The notes under the pieces were generated by a model, which was not told the origin of the DNA, did not search any database, and saw only the letters and a program-made list of their open reading frames with translations. From positions 29,672,347 through 29,736,346 of the forward strand of contig NC_079209.1 of NCBI RefSeq assembly GCF_026745355.1: a stretch of 64,000 nucleotides of DNA, written 5' to 3'. The DNA is from Beta vulgaris subsp. vulgaris (lineage: Eukaryota; Streptophyta; Magnoliopsida; Caryophyllales; Amaranthaceae). This document shows, in pieces, positions 23,801 to 38,800 of this stretch. Made by a program: the position numbers and the translations under genes. Numbering within the stretch: position 1 is the stretch's first letter; each line of letters begins with the position of its first letter.

Positions 23801-26800
23801 CAACTCCTTCGGAAATATTACCCGAATGGTATTTTCTTTTCCAGTATTTCAAGTACTACATACAGTACCAACCAACTAAGTTATTAGGCGTTCTTTTTAT
23901 GATTACCGTCCCTTCGGATTAATACTAGTTCCTATTTAGAGGATGTTAATTAATTCCAAACTCCATTTTGTCGTCTAGTAGCTACAACTGTCTTTTAGGT
24001 TGGTACCGTAGTCATGGTGTCAAAATAAGACCGCATCGTATTTTATCGCCCGTGTCGTAAAGGGTTTTAAAACACCGAACCGATAACATCCGCATCGTAC
24101 AGGTGTAAAAATACCGCGTTTTAGGGGGTTATAAGAGATATCTCACGGTCTAAGGCGATATTTGGCGGTACGACAGAAACCGCATTTTCAAACCATGACC
24201 ATAGTGGCCCTTTGGTTAGGTATAAATGCTTTAAGAATTAATAATTGGACCTTAGCAAAGGCCTAATTTATCACAATGGCTGTAAAAATGTCAAACCACC
24301 AATCCAACTCGGCAATAGGTAAACCATTTACTTATATGGAGTTTTTTAGTGTCCTTGGAGGAGCATAAAACAATAATTCTCACATTGATTTCTCTTATGT
24401 ATAGTTGAAAAAAGTTATATTCTTGAACCGTATTTTCTACAACCTTCTCTTTTGGATCACAAAGCATTATTTCATAAGATCCACTTATGGTTTTGATCTT
24501 CTCTGTAGATCATAAAATATGCTAATACAACTAAAATATAAATAGGTAGTTTAGATGTTGATGCAAATTCAAGAAACAAAAAAAATATAAAAATAGAGTA
24601 AAAAGAACAGAATCATAAGACAGACAACAGATGGAGAGGTGAGGATGCAAAAGGCAAAGGACCTACTTGCACCAGTTGGTTGTACAAAGCATCATGGCAG
24701 AACAAAGTCTGCACTTGTGAGTCAAACCCTTCAATTTCTGTTTCTTCCAGTTCATCCTCAAGATTCATAGCTAGAATCCTGGTCTCGCTGATGAAGCTAA
24801 CAACCAAGAAAGTATCATATACATCATCAGTTGAAGACCTCAAGGACCACATTCCCTTGATGCCTTGAAGCTCTACTGATGCCTAAACAGATTACTCCAG
24901 AAATCAGTACAGTTACAAAAGAGGCAAATATAAATTAGAATAAGCATCCAAGAAGAGTAAGAAAAAGATAGACCTGTTCATTTATCCCAATACCGTTACG
25001 GACAATACGAAGAGAACCATCCTTGTAGGCCCCGGAGCAAGTTACAACCTGGCCTTGACCTTGCCTCTCAAGGTCAACCACACAAAAGTCTACAATCGGG
25101 CCCAAATTGACATATCTTTCCAAGACTTCTACATATGATCCTTTTGCATCTGGTTGTAGATTTAATTTTATAAGCTGCAATAGAATCACTCCCAAGGATC
25201 AAAATTTATAAAGACCATAAGATCTGTCAAACCAAACATGCATAAAGTGCAGATTTAACCTAACGCCTTGTATTGTCTCCCTGATCATGTCTTGCCTTGC
25301 GGAATCGTCATACAAGTAAAGTTTGATTGACAGATTAATTGAGGAAAGATAAACATTGGGTAGAATCCCATAAAATAAACTACCAACTTTAGTTTACTAC
25401 TTCAATGATTTCCCGGCATCTTTTTTTTGTACCTCTTTATCCAAAATTCCAAATGGGCAATACTCCTACGCATCCTTCAATGTTATTCTTTCTACTTTAG
25501 AAAATATGCTTTTTCAGTTGTACTTGAAAAAAATTGTGGCCAATAACACTTGTTTTTGTTCTTTCTTCCTCATATTAGTACTTCATTATTCACTTTTATC
25601 TATTACCTCCATTCGTGATATTATCACTTGTATATATTCACTCTACCAAATTAAAAATCTTGGTGGAAGATGTAGCATGTTAGCATGTTGTTGGCGCTCT
25701 TTGTCTGGACAGGACAGGTTATAATGTCAGAATGAGGAGATGACATCAAAATGCATCTGTGAAGAGCAGTTTCCAGAGCTTTCAGGTCGACATCATTTCC
25801 TGAACAACTTCTCAACAGATTGCACACAGATATACGGTGCACTTAGCACACTACCATCTAGACTATTATAGCTCCAAAAAGTCAGATGTCCTTTTTATCA
25901 AAAAGCCAACCAATGTGTTCGAAAATAATAATTGTTTATACATTTCCATTGAACTAATATGATAAAATCACATTATTACTAAGTTTGAAGAGTTTGAATG
26001 GACAGCCTATTCCATGTTTAACAAATAATTGTTACAATGTACATGAAACAAAAGCATAACAGCTTGAGAACAAGGTATTATAAACAAAAGTGGGTAACAT
26101 AATTTCATGCAGCACAAGTTGCGGATTTCATCATTTCCCTTTTCTTTTTTGTAATTTGTACTTTTTTTTGGAGGGGTAGAAAAGAGCGCAAATAAGTACA
26201 TGCACCCAAGTGCATATAAAGCATGGTGCACCCTTTTCTAAACTACGTCGTTTTATCATTTTTAGAGTCTATAATTTTAAAAAAATACTGTTAGTTGCTT
26301 CCTTAAATTTTACAACTAAAGATTCATTTTTCAAATTTATATTTAAAAGGTATATGTTCTTTTACCTTAAGTGTAGATGTTCATTTACTATATATTCTTT
26401 TCATTATAACCTTTGTTCTTTTATAAATATAAATTTACACGTTCTTTAATTTTGAGTCGTGTATTCTTTTTAAAGTATAAAAAAATTGTTAGAAAAAAAT
26501 TCGTGTTCTTTTATATAAATGATATGTTCTTTTTGGGTCCACAATGAGCATTGCGCACCCTAGTGCATAATCCACGCTTTGAGAAAAGAGGGGAACAAAA
26601 ACAAAGCATAAGCATAAGCATGTCGATTTAAAAGGTGTTGAACTATGTCTTGAATAAATTATCTAGCGCTAGGATTAACGAAGCACGGGGGTCTCGCTAT
26701 AATTAACTTCTATTTTTTGTAATTTGTACTCTTTCCTAAACCTAATAAAATAGTTTCTTCTATGAATGTGGACGTAGCTAACACATAGCTAGTAAACCAC

Positions 26801-29800
26801 GTTAATTTTTATGTCAATTGTTCATTAATTGTTTGTTTCGTTAATTGCATCAGTCACAACAACAGGAAAATCCCTAGAATGGATAACCACCATGAATTTG
26901 AGAAATATCCTTAATTCATGTACTTTATATATTGAATTGGAATAGGGTAGATAGCTAAATAAAATCTATAAAAATATAAAAAATATATATAAAAAAAAGT
27001 GAAGTTCTAATTAATTTATTGGGTTTTAGGTGGCCGAACATTTTATTGTTTTGCCTAACATATACAAGAACTAGAAGCACACTTCTCCAGTAACCTTCAC
27101 CCCTTCCCCATTCCCTAAACAAATGAGGGGAAAATTAACCCCTTTTTCCGCCTCTTTGGTTTAACAGAAAACAAAGGGAGAAGATAATTAAAGCCAAAAT
27201 CATAATTTGTAAACTGAGAACTTATTACACCATAATATTGGTATCTAATATTCCAAAATCAGTAAATTCCCAACAAAAACAAGCAAAAAGACAAATGTGA
27301 AATTAAGATTCTCCCATAGTCAAGCACATTGACCATACCAGTGTTACCTAATTCCCTACTTCCCCCGCGAATCACGAATTGAGAAAAGCAAATTATGGTC
27401 GGTTTTGGTTCATTTTTGGCTCATTTTGGGCAAATTGGCGAATTCAAAAGGCGAATTAGATAGCGAATTAGGTAACACTGGACCATACCTGTGAATCTCC
27501 ATAACTTGAGCCAATATAAACAAACGCATTATCCAGGTATGATATTGTAGATGCAATAGATGTGTCTCCCAAAAGCTCGATTTTCAGCCCAGTAACTCTG
27601 ACAGACCAAGCAAATTACACACATTACTTGAGGACCACAAAATCAGTATGTTAAAAACATAAAAAATAGAAAAAAGTTCACATAGCTTAGAAATGATGGA
27701 TGAAGAAGTTGTAATATTATTCTACTACAGTGTGGAGGATGGTTGCTCATTCAGAGTGTGTTAGACTTGCACATTTCTTAGGGTAGGGCACCAGGGCTTG
27801 CAGTTGTCAAGAGTTCAACCTCCTTCTTTACATAAGTGTACTTGAAAACAAAATTTGATCTTAGAGACGCACACAGGTTTTTTTTTGTTTTTTTTTCAAA
27901 GAATTTATAAAAATTAGTTGAACAGCTCCTGAAGTAGCAGAATTATCATCAAATAGGCAGTTGCTTGAAGTATAAGATAGATAATTTGTCAGAGGAAAGG
28001 TCCGTATAATATAAAATATTAGGAAAAGAGAATCATGCTGAAAATTGTGAGTTATTCCAGTTTACTGTAGTACTTTAGGGAGTGAATCAGGCCCCTCAAA
28101 TGCCTTGATATTCTGTTTCATTTTATGCAACTTCCCAATCATCTATCAAAAGTCCATCTTAAGTTCTTAATTATTTACATTATATTGTCCCTGCTATGGC
28201 AGTTCATAGCATGATGCTTCTCTGATATTGAAATTCGTCTGCGACGTGGATCTTTGAGTACAGCCTAAAGAAAATGAAAGATGCATAGATAGCTTAGAGA
28301 AGAAGGATGAAAGATAATGTGATTGCTAAATCATTAAAGCCGATTATCTCGATAATTTTCTACAATATAGAGAAAGGAACAAACTAGCAGGTCTTTTAGG
28401 GATAACATGTTTAAGCAACTCAATCTTATACATTCTTTCTTCTAAGGCTTTTGTAATTTGTTTGTATCATTGGAGTGAAGCACTTGACTTTGAGTGGCAT
28501 TTCTCCTTTCTCCATTTTGTGGATGGGATCATTTATGATTTATCTTCAGGGCATGTTTCTTTTCATCTCTTGCCCTCCTTTTGTGTTCCATGTGTTGAAT
28601 TTAAGGGCTTCATGTTAAAGATGTTCAGGTATACTCTTCAACTCTTAAAACACGAGAACAACAAACGCAAAAATCGAAAAACTCCAACCACCCCTCTCAC
28701 CAGAGGAAACAGAAAGGAACAGACAGAAAATGACAAGTAAACAAGTCATGTTGCATCAAGGAAATGCAGCATTCTAGTAAACCCAAAAGATGTCGTAGTG
28801 CTTTTGTTTGGTGGGGGGGAGGAATCCTATACGCTACCCTTCTCATTTGGAAGGTTCTATTTGTTCAACTACGTTTTTCGAAATTTGGTAGATTGATTGT
28901 CCTTTCATTATCAATTTCTCCTTTCTCCCTCTCCTCCCACCAAACCTATCATCGTAATCACCTCCCTTTCATCATGGAAGCAACTTATACCCTATTTTGC
29001 CAATGTCCTCATATTGCTAGCCTCTTCTTAAACCATGTAATAGGGACTCACCATCAAAATTACTCAAAAGAAAGAAACACCTAACTTCAATATGAATGAG
29101 AAGCGGGATGGGGTGGCTATCAAAATGTGTTAGGTGGGAAAAAGATTATGGTGTAATGTTTTTGCCTTTTGGAAGGTCATAATGTAAAATTAGCCAATAT
29201 TAGAAGGATACCATCTAAAAATAAAAATTAGTCTATCACACAGATTTGTCAAAAAATGAGGGTACCATGTAAAATTCCTCTTTATTGCGTTAAAAAAAAA
29301 GGGTCAAATTATCACATCAGTATCAGCGCCAAGGTCATATAAGCCAAAATTGACGCCGGATATAACTTTCTTCCTACCGAACTTAACTTAAACTCGTGCT
29401 TAAGCAGCAACGAAATACTTTAGACCTAATTTGTACTATGTTTTCCCCCTCTTTCTCCCTGTATATGAGATAAGGGCAGCAAAAACCTTAATGATAATGC
29501 GTGTGAATAAAGAATCTAATAAAGGGTCAAAAGGGGCAAAAAGGGAAATAAGAGGTGGTTAACGGATATGTATTGATTGAAATAAAATCACACATAAAAG
29601 CTAAATCTGGCACAAATTCGATGCCAGAGCAAATTATTATAATGATGTGTCCAAGAGTCCCTATTTTTTATAGACTCTTCATTTTTAATACCAATCGGGT
29701 ATGTTAGCCCAAAAAATGATAGTTGAGTAGAGCCCTTGTTCTATAGTAAATTACTAATATATCAAAGACTCTTCATTTTGTATACCAATCGGGTAAGTTA

Positions 29801-32800
29801 GCCCGAAATCTGATAGTTGAGTGAAAGCAGTGCAGCTATTAGCCTGCACAATAATGCTGCCAGGTCCATAATTGGTTCAAAGAACCTTATTTTTATAATA
29901 ACTATATTGAATCACAAATGTTGTACAACGAAAATAAATCATCGCCATCATCAAAACTCTTTATCGCAGCTAATAATGGTGGTGATGCCTTGGTTTTAAA
30001 GTACAACCTTTGTGATTCAATGAATACCATTCGTTGTTGAATATACGATCACAATATGTTATGAATAAAAAGAAGGTTTACAACGATTCTGAACTAAGCA
30101 TTTCTCCATGTGCAAGGAGCATATCACCCGGTCCTAACTTTAGAGGGTCTAAACATTGAGATGCAATATATCTTTATTTCTTATTCAAAAGCCTATTTAT
30201 TTGTTGCAAGAAAGTCATCTCCCTCTCTCACATTAGGATTGCAGCTGAAATTCTGAACCGCAATAATATTGCCATTTCCTCGTTAATTAATCTGTATCTT
30301 TCTCAGAAATCTCTCCAGTTCCCTTTTACAATTGTTCTTTACTCTAGAAAATCTCTCATCCAGATACTGCCAGTCCTTGCAAGAAGTTCCATAAATAATA
30401 TAGCTTTCACAACTATATCACGGAAATAATGTTAGACTTCTATCTTCCTTTTTTACGGTCCCTGTTTTATACCTAGTACAAGCCTCCTAAATGTTTGAGA
30501 TATAGAAAGATGTAATTATCATATGATAACAATAAAAAAAAAGCTACAACTCACTTCTCCTTTTCATGAGTGATAACCAGCAGATGCAGAAGTCCAGCAT
30601 GATCACCAAGCAGATACCGAGAACCATCAGCATCCACCCTTCCATAGGCTCTTGTAATAGACTGAAACCATCCAAGACAAAAATTTACACGTTGCCAACT
30701 CCTTTAACTATAAAAATGCAAATCTTTTACTTTTTTTGGCATAGGAGATGAGATGATGTGCTATTTTGCCTCATTTGTATCGAAGAATGTAGATGGTGTG
30801 ATGCTATGAATCCATAGTAAGGGGAGCGGATATTAGGTAGTACAATTAGTAGTATCTCGAGGAGAAAACAGTTAGTTAGAGGAGTAATACTATAAAAAAA
30901 AGAAAACAATAGGAAGGAATTTCATGTTAAATATTGATTAGAATAGTGGTGAACTTTTAAGAATTCATTTGGGAGAGAATCAAGCATCTTGAAAGCCTGA
31001 ATATCATCACATTTGCAAATTTAACTCTTACTAATCAACCAGAGTTCAATTTCTTCCCTTCATTTTTCCATTTCAGCACTATAATCTGTCCAGGCTAAGT
31101 GAGTTCTTTGCATGTGACTAAGCATGCCCTTTAAAACTTACAGGTCTGATGGGGATTGCTTTAAATGCAGTAGCACTGCAGTATACAATCGTCTCCTCCC
31201 CCACAATGATAACTCCACAAAGTGGTGGTGGAACTGGTATAAGCAAATCAGCCCCATTATCAAGATTATTCTGGGACCATGGACCCTCAATAAAATCTTT
31301 ATCCTTCAATGAAACCTCATACGTTTTGACGTGACGAGCATCTTTATTATCCTGCAGAAGAACACAAATCCATCAGTGCTAGTTGAGAAAGACTGACAGC
31401 CAAATGCAAAGTTGAGAGAGAGATCCAGCGCAAGGTAAAAAACAAAGTAAAAAAGCAGCCCCAACTTTTATGTAACGTCACTGGTGCAAACTTTTTTTTC
31501 CTTTTTTTTGCACGAAGTGGCTATATTTCTTAATTTCTTTTGTACAGAGCAAAACTTAGAGCACCTGATAAAGAACTACAATTGTAGGTCTTGAGCAGCC
31601 ATAGAGAAACTTTATATCAAGCACTTGAAGCTCCTCAAGCCTGTACAAGGGCACAAAGTTGTAAATATACATTAATTGAAGATAATCAATGGAGTATCCA
31701 GACATAAATACATTAACAAATATATGCTCGTAAAGTAAGAATTGCAGGCCAAGCCATGCTGATTGTCAATTTTGGGCCGACTAACTGGTTGAGACAGGGT
31801 CCCCCCTTCTGAAAAATCATCCACACAATGTTCATGGTGTAATCAAGCTAGAGAAAATGTAGATTTGCAGACAAGAGAGCCACAAAAAAACCTTCATAAG
31901 CAGAAAGAAAAAGCAGACATGGAAGCTTTTCAGCCGAACATACAATGAGAGGTACAAAAGGAGAACGTCAACTAAAAGTTACAAAATGAACATAAAAGAA
32001 CATCAAAAACAGGTCATTCTCCACCAAAAATAGTCAGTATTTAGGCGCCTATTTCAGTCAGCCACAAGGAATTTTGCAAGAGTGCAGAAGTCTTAGTTTT
32101 TATTTCAACCATCCCAGGTGTTCAACAAGGATAGGGAAGAAAAGCTAGAGCTGGGTCTAGCAGAAAAGGTTTCCAAACACTATTTTCATTGACAAAGACC
32201 AATGCATAGATAAAGTATAATTAAAGCAGAATTACAGTCAATGCTCATAGAAGAGACAAATGATCTTGCAGATGCCACATGCAGATGCACAATATAATTC
32301 AGAAAAATCCTTCAACAAAAGTGATCTCCCTAATAGTCATATAGTTAGATACCGGATATTAAATGCTTCTTTCAGCTGTCCTTTGTTATCAAATGGGATG
32401 ACCTGTAATCAGTACCAATAACATTAGCATTAACAGTCAATTCCAGAATTAGGTTGGCAACCCTCTTAAGCATAAGTTAGAAATCCACTGATGGATGAAT
32501 GTGAAATCAAAACTGTCCACACACCTTGAATAACCCGTCATATAAATGGAGCCCAATCAACCTGCAATCAGGATCAATGATGCCAATCTATAAACAGGAC
32601 CAACCCCTCCAAGGGGTAAAAGTATGAGAAGAGCTTCAATAATTCAGTGAAACAAGAAAATGAGCATTGTTACTCATTCTTTTGTTTTCTAGGAGCAAAG
32701 GGGAAAGAAAACTATTATTAGCCAGCTCACCTGACCATTGTCAGTTGGACGGCCAATGCGATCTGAAACATCCCCCATTGCTCTGCAGCACAAAGCTTTT

Positions 32801-35800
32801 AGCAATTTTATTGAAAAATATCAAACTTATTTCAATAAAAGTTTTAGCGAGACTGATGTCAGCAAGAGATAAGTTGAAACTTCAGGTTTCTCTATTTTAA
32901 TACAAAGAACTCTCATAAGTTACTCCAAAGCTAAAAGTGTAAAGGTCGTTTGTAAAGAACAGACGGGGGCCAAAATCTAATCACATTTGGACTTGATCCC
33001 CTTGTAAAAGTGTACACAGCTACAATATTAAAATAAATGAGAAGATGTGAGTTACCAAGCATATTGTAGGACTTGGATTTCTTTGCTACATGAGTGAAGC
33101 TTTCAAGGCAAGATGGCTCTAAAGGTTTCCGCATGAAGATGAGGTGTTGTGGAAGCAAGTCAAAAGATCAGATATAGTGCAGATAAAATAGGGTGGAGCT
33201 TGAACATCTCTTTCCCCCACAGAGCAAGCATGTGGATTTGTGGAATTCCACTTTCAAGGGGTTGCATAATTCAAGCATCTCCATTTTATATGGCAATAGG
33301 GGTAGGACACGAAAAAATAGAAAAAGGAAAAAAAACTAAAAATACAAATAAAGAAGGATGTAACTACCTCATTAATTAAATTAAAAGGATAAAAAAGGTA
33401 CAACAAAAAGAAAACTGTGAAAATTTACAACACAGTCAGTTATTTACCTCTCAACTAAATTTTTGAAAAAATTTAAAGATCCCTCATTTAGTAGGATACA
33501 CTGATTAAAAATTTAAAAATCCCTGATTTATTAGATGTAATTAGCAATTAATTTAATTTTCTACATATTTCGCACGCATCGTGTGCGTTATGGCTAGTTC
33601 AATCATGGTGTCAAAACAAGGCTGCATTGTATCGTATCACCCATGTCGTAAAGATTTTCAAATCTACCGAACCGATATTACCCGCATCGTAAAGGTGTAA
33701 AAAAATTGTGTTTTAGGCCGGATCTAGGGATATCTCATGGTTCAAGCAGATATTTGGCGGTACGATAACCGCATCATCCCCATTCCTGCATTGCGATCGT
33801 GACCGACATCGTATTTTCGAACTACGAGTTCAATTAGTATCAAAGTATGAAGTGCTAGGAAAAGTTAGAATGATATGACGTGCTGAAAAAATTTCAGAAA
33901 GCTCAATTTCCATATCTCGTCAGAACTGCTTTACTTAAGCATGCTCCTTTGGATAGGTACTAACATGGAATGGTGATGAAAAGCCCCTGAATGTATCTTT
34001 CTTGAGACTTGCTAATGATAGGTAGGAAGATTCAGTCTTAAGGCTATTGGAGTATCTTTCTCTTGAAAAGGTCAACCCCAAGGGACATTCTAGCAGCATG
34101 AAAAGAGAGCTTCTCTATGATCTAGAGTATCTTGAGAGAAATTTCTCACGAATTTTTCCTTTAATGATATTGCAGCATGAAGCTCCTTCGAACGAGGAGA
34201 GATTTATTCTTGAAAACCAATGTAGTTTATGTCATAGGAAGGAAGAGTGTTAATATCAATTACTCTACATTCCTTGGTTACTTTCACTTTAGAACCTATC
34301 CTTAGCCTTGTTTGGGATGAATTGGGTGCACCCTTGTTATACCAAAGTTCTTGTGCTTGGAAAAGAAAGAAGAAAAAAGTTGGGTTACAGAAACGTGGAG
34401 AACAGTTCACGAGCAATACAGTGATCTAAAAGAAACCAGTGAGTTTTATTTGAGGGTGGAACTCGCTGCCTCAAGAGTTTTAGGTTCATATACTGAGGTT
34501 GTTGTATAGCTAGAGTCTAGTGTTAAGTTTCAAGCAGCACATGACTTTTTATTTTGTCAATAAATTAATACATGATAGCTTGAGGGCATGCGTGACACCT
34601 TAGTTACCTCCCTGATGTCTATTTGGTATTTTAGTTTTTAACATCTCTTCATTACTCATCAAATACAGATATATAGATATATATTTATATATATACACAC
34701 TCACACAAGGATTAAAAGTCGAAAGTGATTGGTTATCTGACTACAAATAGGAGCACTTACATCAGAGTATAGTTTCCAGCGACATAAAACCAATGAAACA
34801 AGCACAATATATGTCATGAAGGACATAAAGCTAATTGCAGCATTATATTCTCAGGAAGGAAGTGCATGCTGCAGACAGGCTAGATCAGGACGTATAAAAA
34901 CAGTAATTCTGAACAAAACAATCTGAATAGAATAAGACCTGGTGACGAGCTCTGCTGTCTCAGGATCCCATTGAAGAACACAAAATTTGTATCTTTCTGT
35001 TGCAATGAACAAGAAATCTTGTGCTTCACCCTGTAGACACAAGAAAACATCTAGTCAAGGAGAAAGATTATGAAAGTTGCATTATCTACATCCTCCATTC
35101 TATTTCTATTGCAACAATTGAGTTTTTACACTATTCATTCACCACCATTTCACTATCTATTGTGATTTTCACGTAAGGAAAAAAATAGTCGTGAGAGATT
35201 TTGTTAGTTTTTTCCCGGTATACGTTCAAAATATGAAAGTTTTATACTATTTACTAAAAAGTAATTAAGGATATTAAGAGTTAAAGTTGTGCATTGACAA
35301 GCATGAAAACTCAATTGTTGCAATAGAAAAAGAACGGAGGAAGTATATAACAGATAAAGTTGACGATGTCCAGTGTTGCAATTCTTCCATTATCTAAATA
35401 GCTTTACTCACATGAGGTCGAAAAAGTTCCAGTGTTGCAATTCTACCATATATTGGAACGTCCAGCATTGGCTTCAAGGAGATAAAAAGAAGAGACATTA
35501 ACATCACATGAAAACTACAATTGGAGATGACACAATAAAAAGGATTTCATGAAATGGCTAAAAGACACATGATCATCTAATGACGGAACACAATGACCCT
35601 TCTTACAGAGTCTTTCTCGCCCATAACGAGTCAATGATCATATAAAAACTTCCTGCGTTTTCTTTTAGTTTGTACCATATTAACCTGACACTATTCAGAT
35701 ACTTCATTTTAACCCTCTTATTGTATGACAAGGAAAAACATAGTCATATGGGATCTTGTTAGATTTATCCCAGAATATATTTTCATAATATCAACTTCTA

Positions 35801-38800
35801 TAATGATTACTTATACATAATTAAAGATAAGGAAAATAGGAGTGATAACCTAAACTATAAGTTGGTGCAATAATAACCTGATCTAAATTAATTGGATAGT
35901 GTAACGTAATATATTCAATTTAGTGCAGTCAGTATCTTAAACAGATGTGTGGCATTATACTGTAATATATATAATTTTTTTTTCTCTTTTCCTTATCCTC
36001 CCTCTCCCTTTCTTTCTCCTCCTCCCCACCTTCACCACCACAACACCCATCCCCGCCACATCCCAATTAAACACTACCACAACCCAAAGTGCAACAGATT
36101 TTGGCGGAGGAGAAGCAAGCTTTAGAACCATACCACCCTGCTCTGACTGCCCGACAATGCCTCTCCCCCACCTTAAGCCAGCCAACCCCTCCTCCAGCCT
36201 ACACCAGTGCTTCCTTCACCATCTCCAATGAATGGGGTGATAAATCTGAACCGGACCATGAGCAAGAGGTGGCAGGGGCAGTGAGGACAGTCATGGGGAA
36301 TGATGCGGGTGTGAGTAGGGGATTTGTTGGAGAGTGGGTAGGAGGTGGTGGGTACTCCTAAGGTGGTGGTTGTGGTGTTTGAAATGTAGTGGGGATGGGT
36401 GTTGTGGGGAGGGTAATGGTGGAAGGTGGAGAGAGAAAGGAAAGGATGGATATTGTTTGCAACGAATTCAAAATTTTATTGATCCAATTAATTTAGGTCA
36501 GGTTATTCCTCGCACCACACCTATGGTTGGGTCATTCACGTTAATTTTCCGTTAAAGTTGTCAAGGTTCAAAGCTTTGTGTTGACAAATGTGCCAAGTCC
36601 TATGGGTACAACTAAAAAAGACAAAGTATTTATCTAAGAGTAGGGCACTCTCTTTGTGTTCCAGAGTGTACAACATTCTAATTTGGCAGACATATTGAGG
36701 CTACTTTACATTTTAATAAGCATCATGAAAAACCTTTCTACCTCTTTTCTTTCTGGAGCTAGGAACGGCCTACAAACTACTTAATATTCAATAAAATGTG
36801 TCCTCCGCCCCCTCTTCAGTTCTTCACTTTGAAAAAGGGAGGCGTTCTTGCTGTTACCTACTCCATCCATATAATTTTGGTTGTAACATTTCGAATTATG
36901 CACTATTTACATATGAACCTTGTTTGGAATATTATTAGTCATATATATAAACCTTGTTGGATTTATCTCAGTGTAATAGTCAAACTTGTGTGGGCAAGCT
37001 TGGAAGTCAAAATGGTGCAACTAAAATAACATAGGGAGCAATAGGTTTACCAGAAATGTGCCATTCATAGGCAAACAAGAGGACAAGATCAATCTACCTC
37101 AGTGCAAGGCATCATCATTGTTGCAGATTAGACTCAAGAGCATATTTATCTCAATTAACCCACTAAATTTCTTCACCCTTGTAGATTTTTATCCTATGCC
37201 CACATCTTAAAGTTATGTACGCAATTTATGATACAAGGGTCCAACTGATTAACATTACAGCAAGAGATATGTACCAGCTAAATCACCAAACTCTGACCTT
37301 AGGTACTTAGCCTCCTTCATCGTAGTTGGAAGCTTACTTGTAAAAAGCGCGCCCACGAGGTGAGTATAGGTAGGAGTGTGCAGCTTTGGACCGGGACCGG
37401 AATTCAGATTGGAACCTGACCAGACTGAAATGGACCGGACTGAAATGGACCGGACCGGAAAATTCCGTTCCGGTCTATAAACATTTATGATTCCTGGTTT
37501 CCGGTCTGGTCCGGACCAGTGGACTGGAGTTTCTATTTTTCTTAACTAAAAAACATATATATGGGTTAAAAAAAGTTTAGAAGTAAGAAATCTAAAGCCT
37601 CATCTTTATTGCCTTTAGGATTATTGCTTTTGGAAGTAGTATATGGTACATCTGAGTTAAAAAAGTTTAAAAGAACATCTGAGTTAAAAAAGTTTAAAAG
37701 AACTTTCAAATTTAGACTTACCTTGGTTTTAATTTAGATATTTCGAGCAAAAGCCCTTTATTAATTGTAGTGAATCTCATCAATTCAAACCCTGATAAAA
37801 AAATCCTTAATTTGGGAGAAAAACCCTAGTTCAAGAATTGGTGGCAATTGATGGCCGCCAACTCATTAGAGGTGACAGAGGATGCCAACGAGCCAACCAC
37901 CATCATCCCCGACACCATATCTCTGACGGCCCACGAATGGCGACGACAGTCTTTCTTCGATCTTCTCTCCTTTTTTTGTCTCTTCTCTTCTTTGATCTTT
38001 TCTCTTCTTTTTTCTCTTATCTTCTCTTCTTGGATCTTTTGTGTTCTCTTCTTCGATGATCTTTTCTTCTTCTAATCATTTTCTTGAGCTTCTATCACAT
38101 AATCTTCTATCTTTAGATGAGCTTTGAATCTAACTTTTATTTTTCCTATTCTTTTAAAGTTGAATGGTGTATTATTGAAGTAGAATGGATACCCACTCCC
38201 CTTACCAATTGACCCCACTGTTGTCCTTTGTGTGCAATATTTTTCCTTTTCTCTATAGAAATGTCATTTTTTATATTATTATCAATTTGTAAAGCCATAT
38301 TTATTTTACTTTGAAATGAGAGTCATCTATTAAAATTTTAATACCACATATGCTAAATAATGATAATAAAAAGTGTGCCTCGCTTACATACGTGCGCCTT
38401 AAGCCTTAGCATCGGTGCGCCTTGTGCCTTTAAAAGCTAAGGTTGGAAGGCAGCTAAAAATTGACAACATGGACCCAAGGGTTTCCTCTTTTACAACTAG
38501 TGAATCTTTGTCCAGTGAGATTCACACTTCATAGAAATCTTTGATTAGGGCATTGGATAGACTGATGAATCACACACCTAATACTATCTAGGTTCCCCAA
38601 TTTCCCTTCTAAGGAGATTTGCCAATTGAGAGCACCAATTTAGACTTCTTGTTTGCATAGGCGAAGGTCGAAGATAAAGTGAGGATGTGGTGCTTGAAAG
38701 GAGAAAATTCAGTCTAGCAAGTCAGAGATGCTTATTTGGAGATAAGAAAAAATGTGTAGGTCACCTCCCACTCTTTGTCCTTGGGTGTTTTCATCTTTCT

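Noticed and set aside
28462..29084. Two open frames of about 100 codons inside DDB1 intron 10
   Set aside because: Low-complexity tails, no homology recognised, and no supporting splice or start signals.
37838..38075. Possible small gene starting MAANSLEV or MVAIDGRQ
   Set aside because: The frame turns into Phe/Leu/Ser repeats over a CT-rich tract; no splice or homology support.
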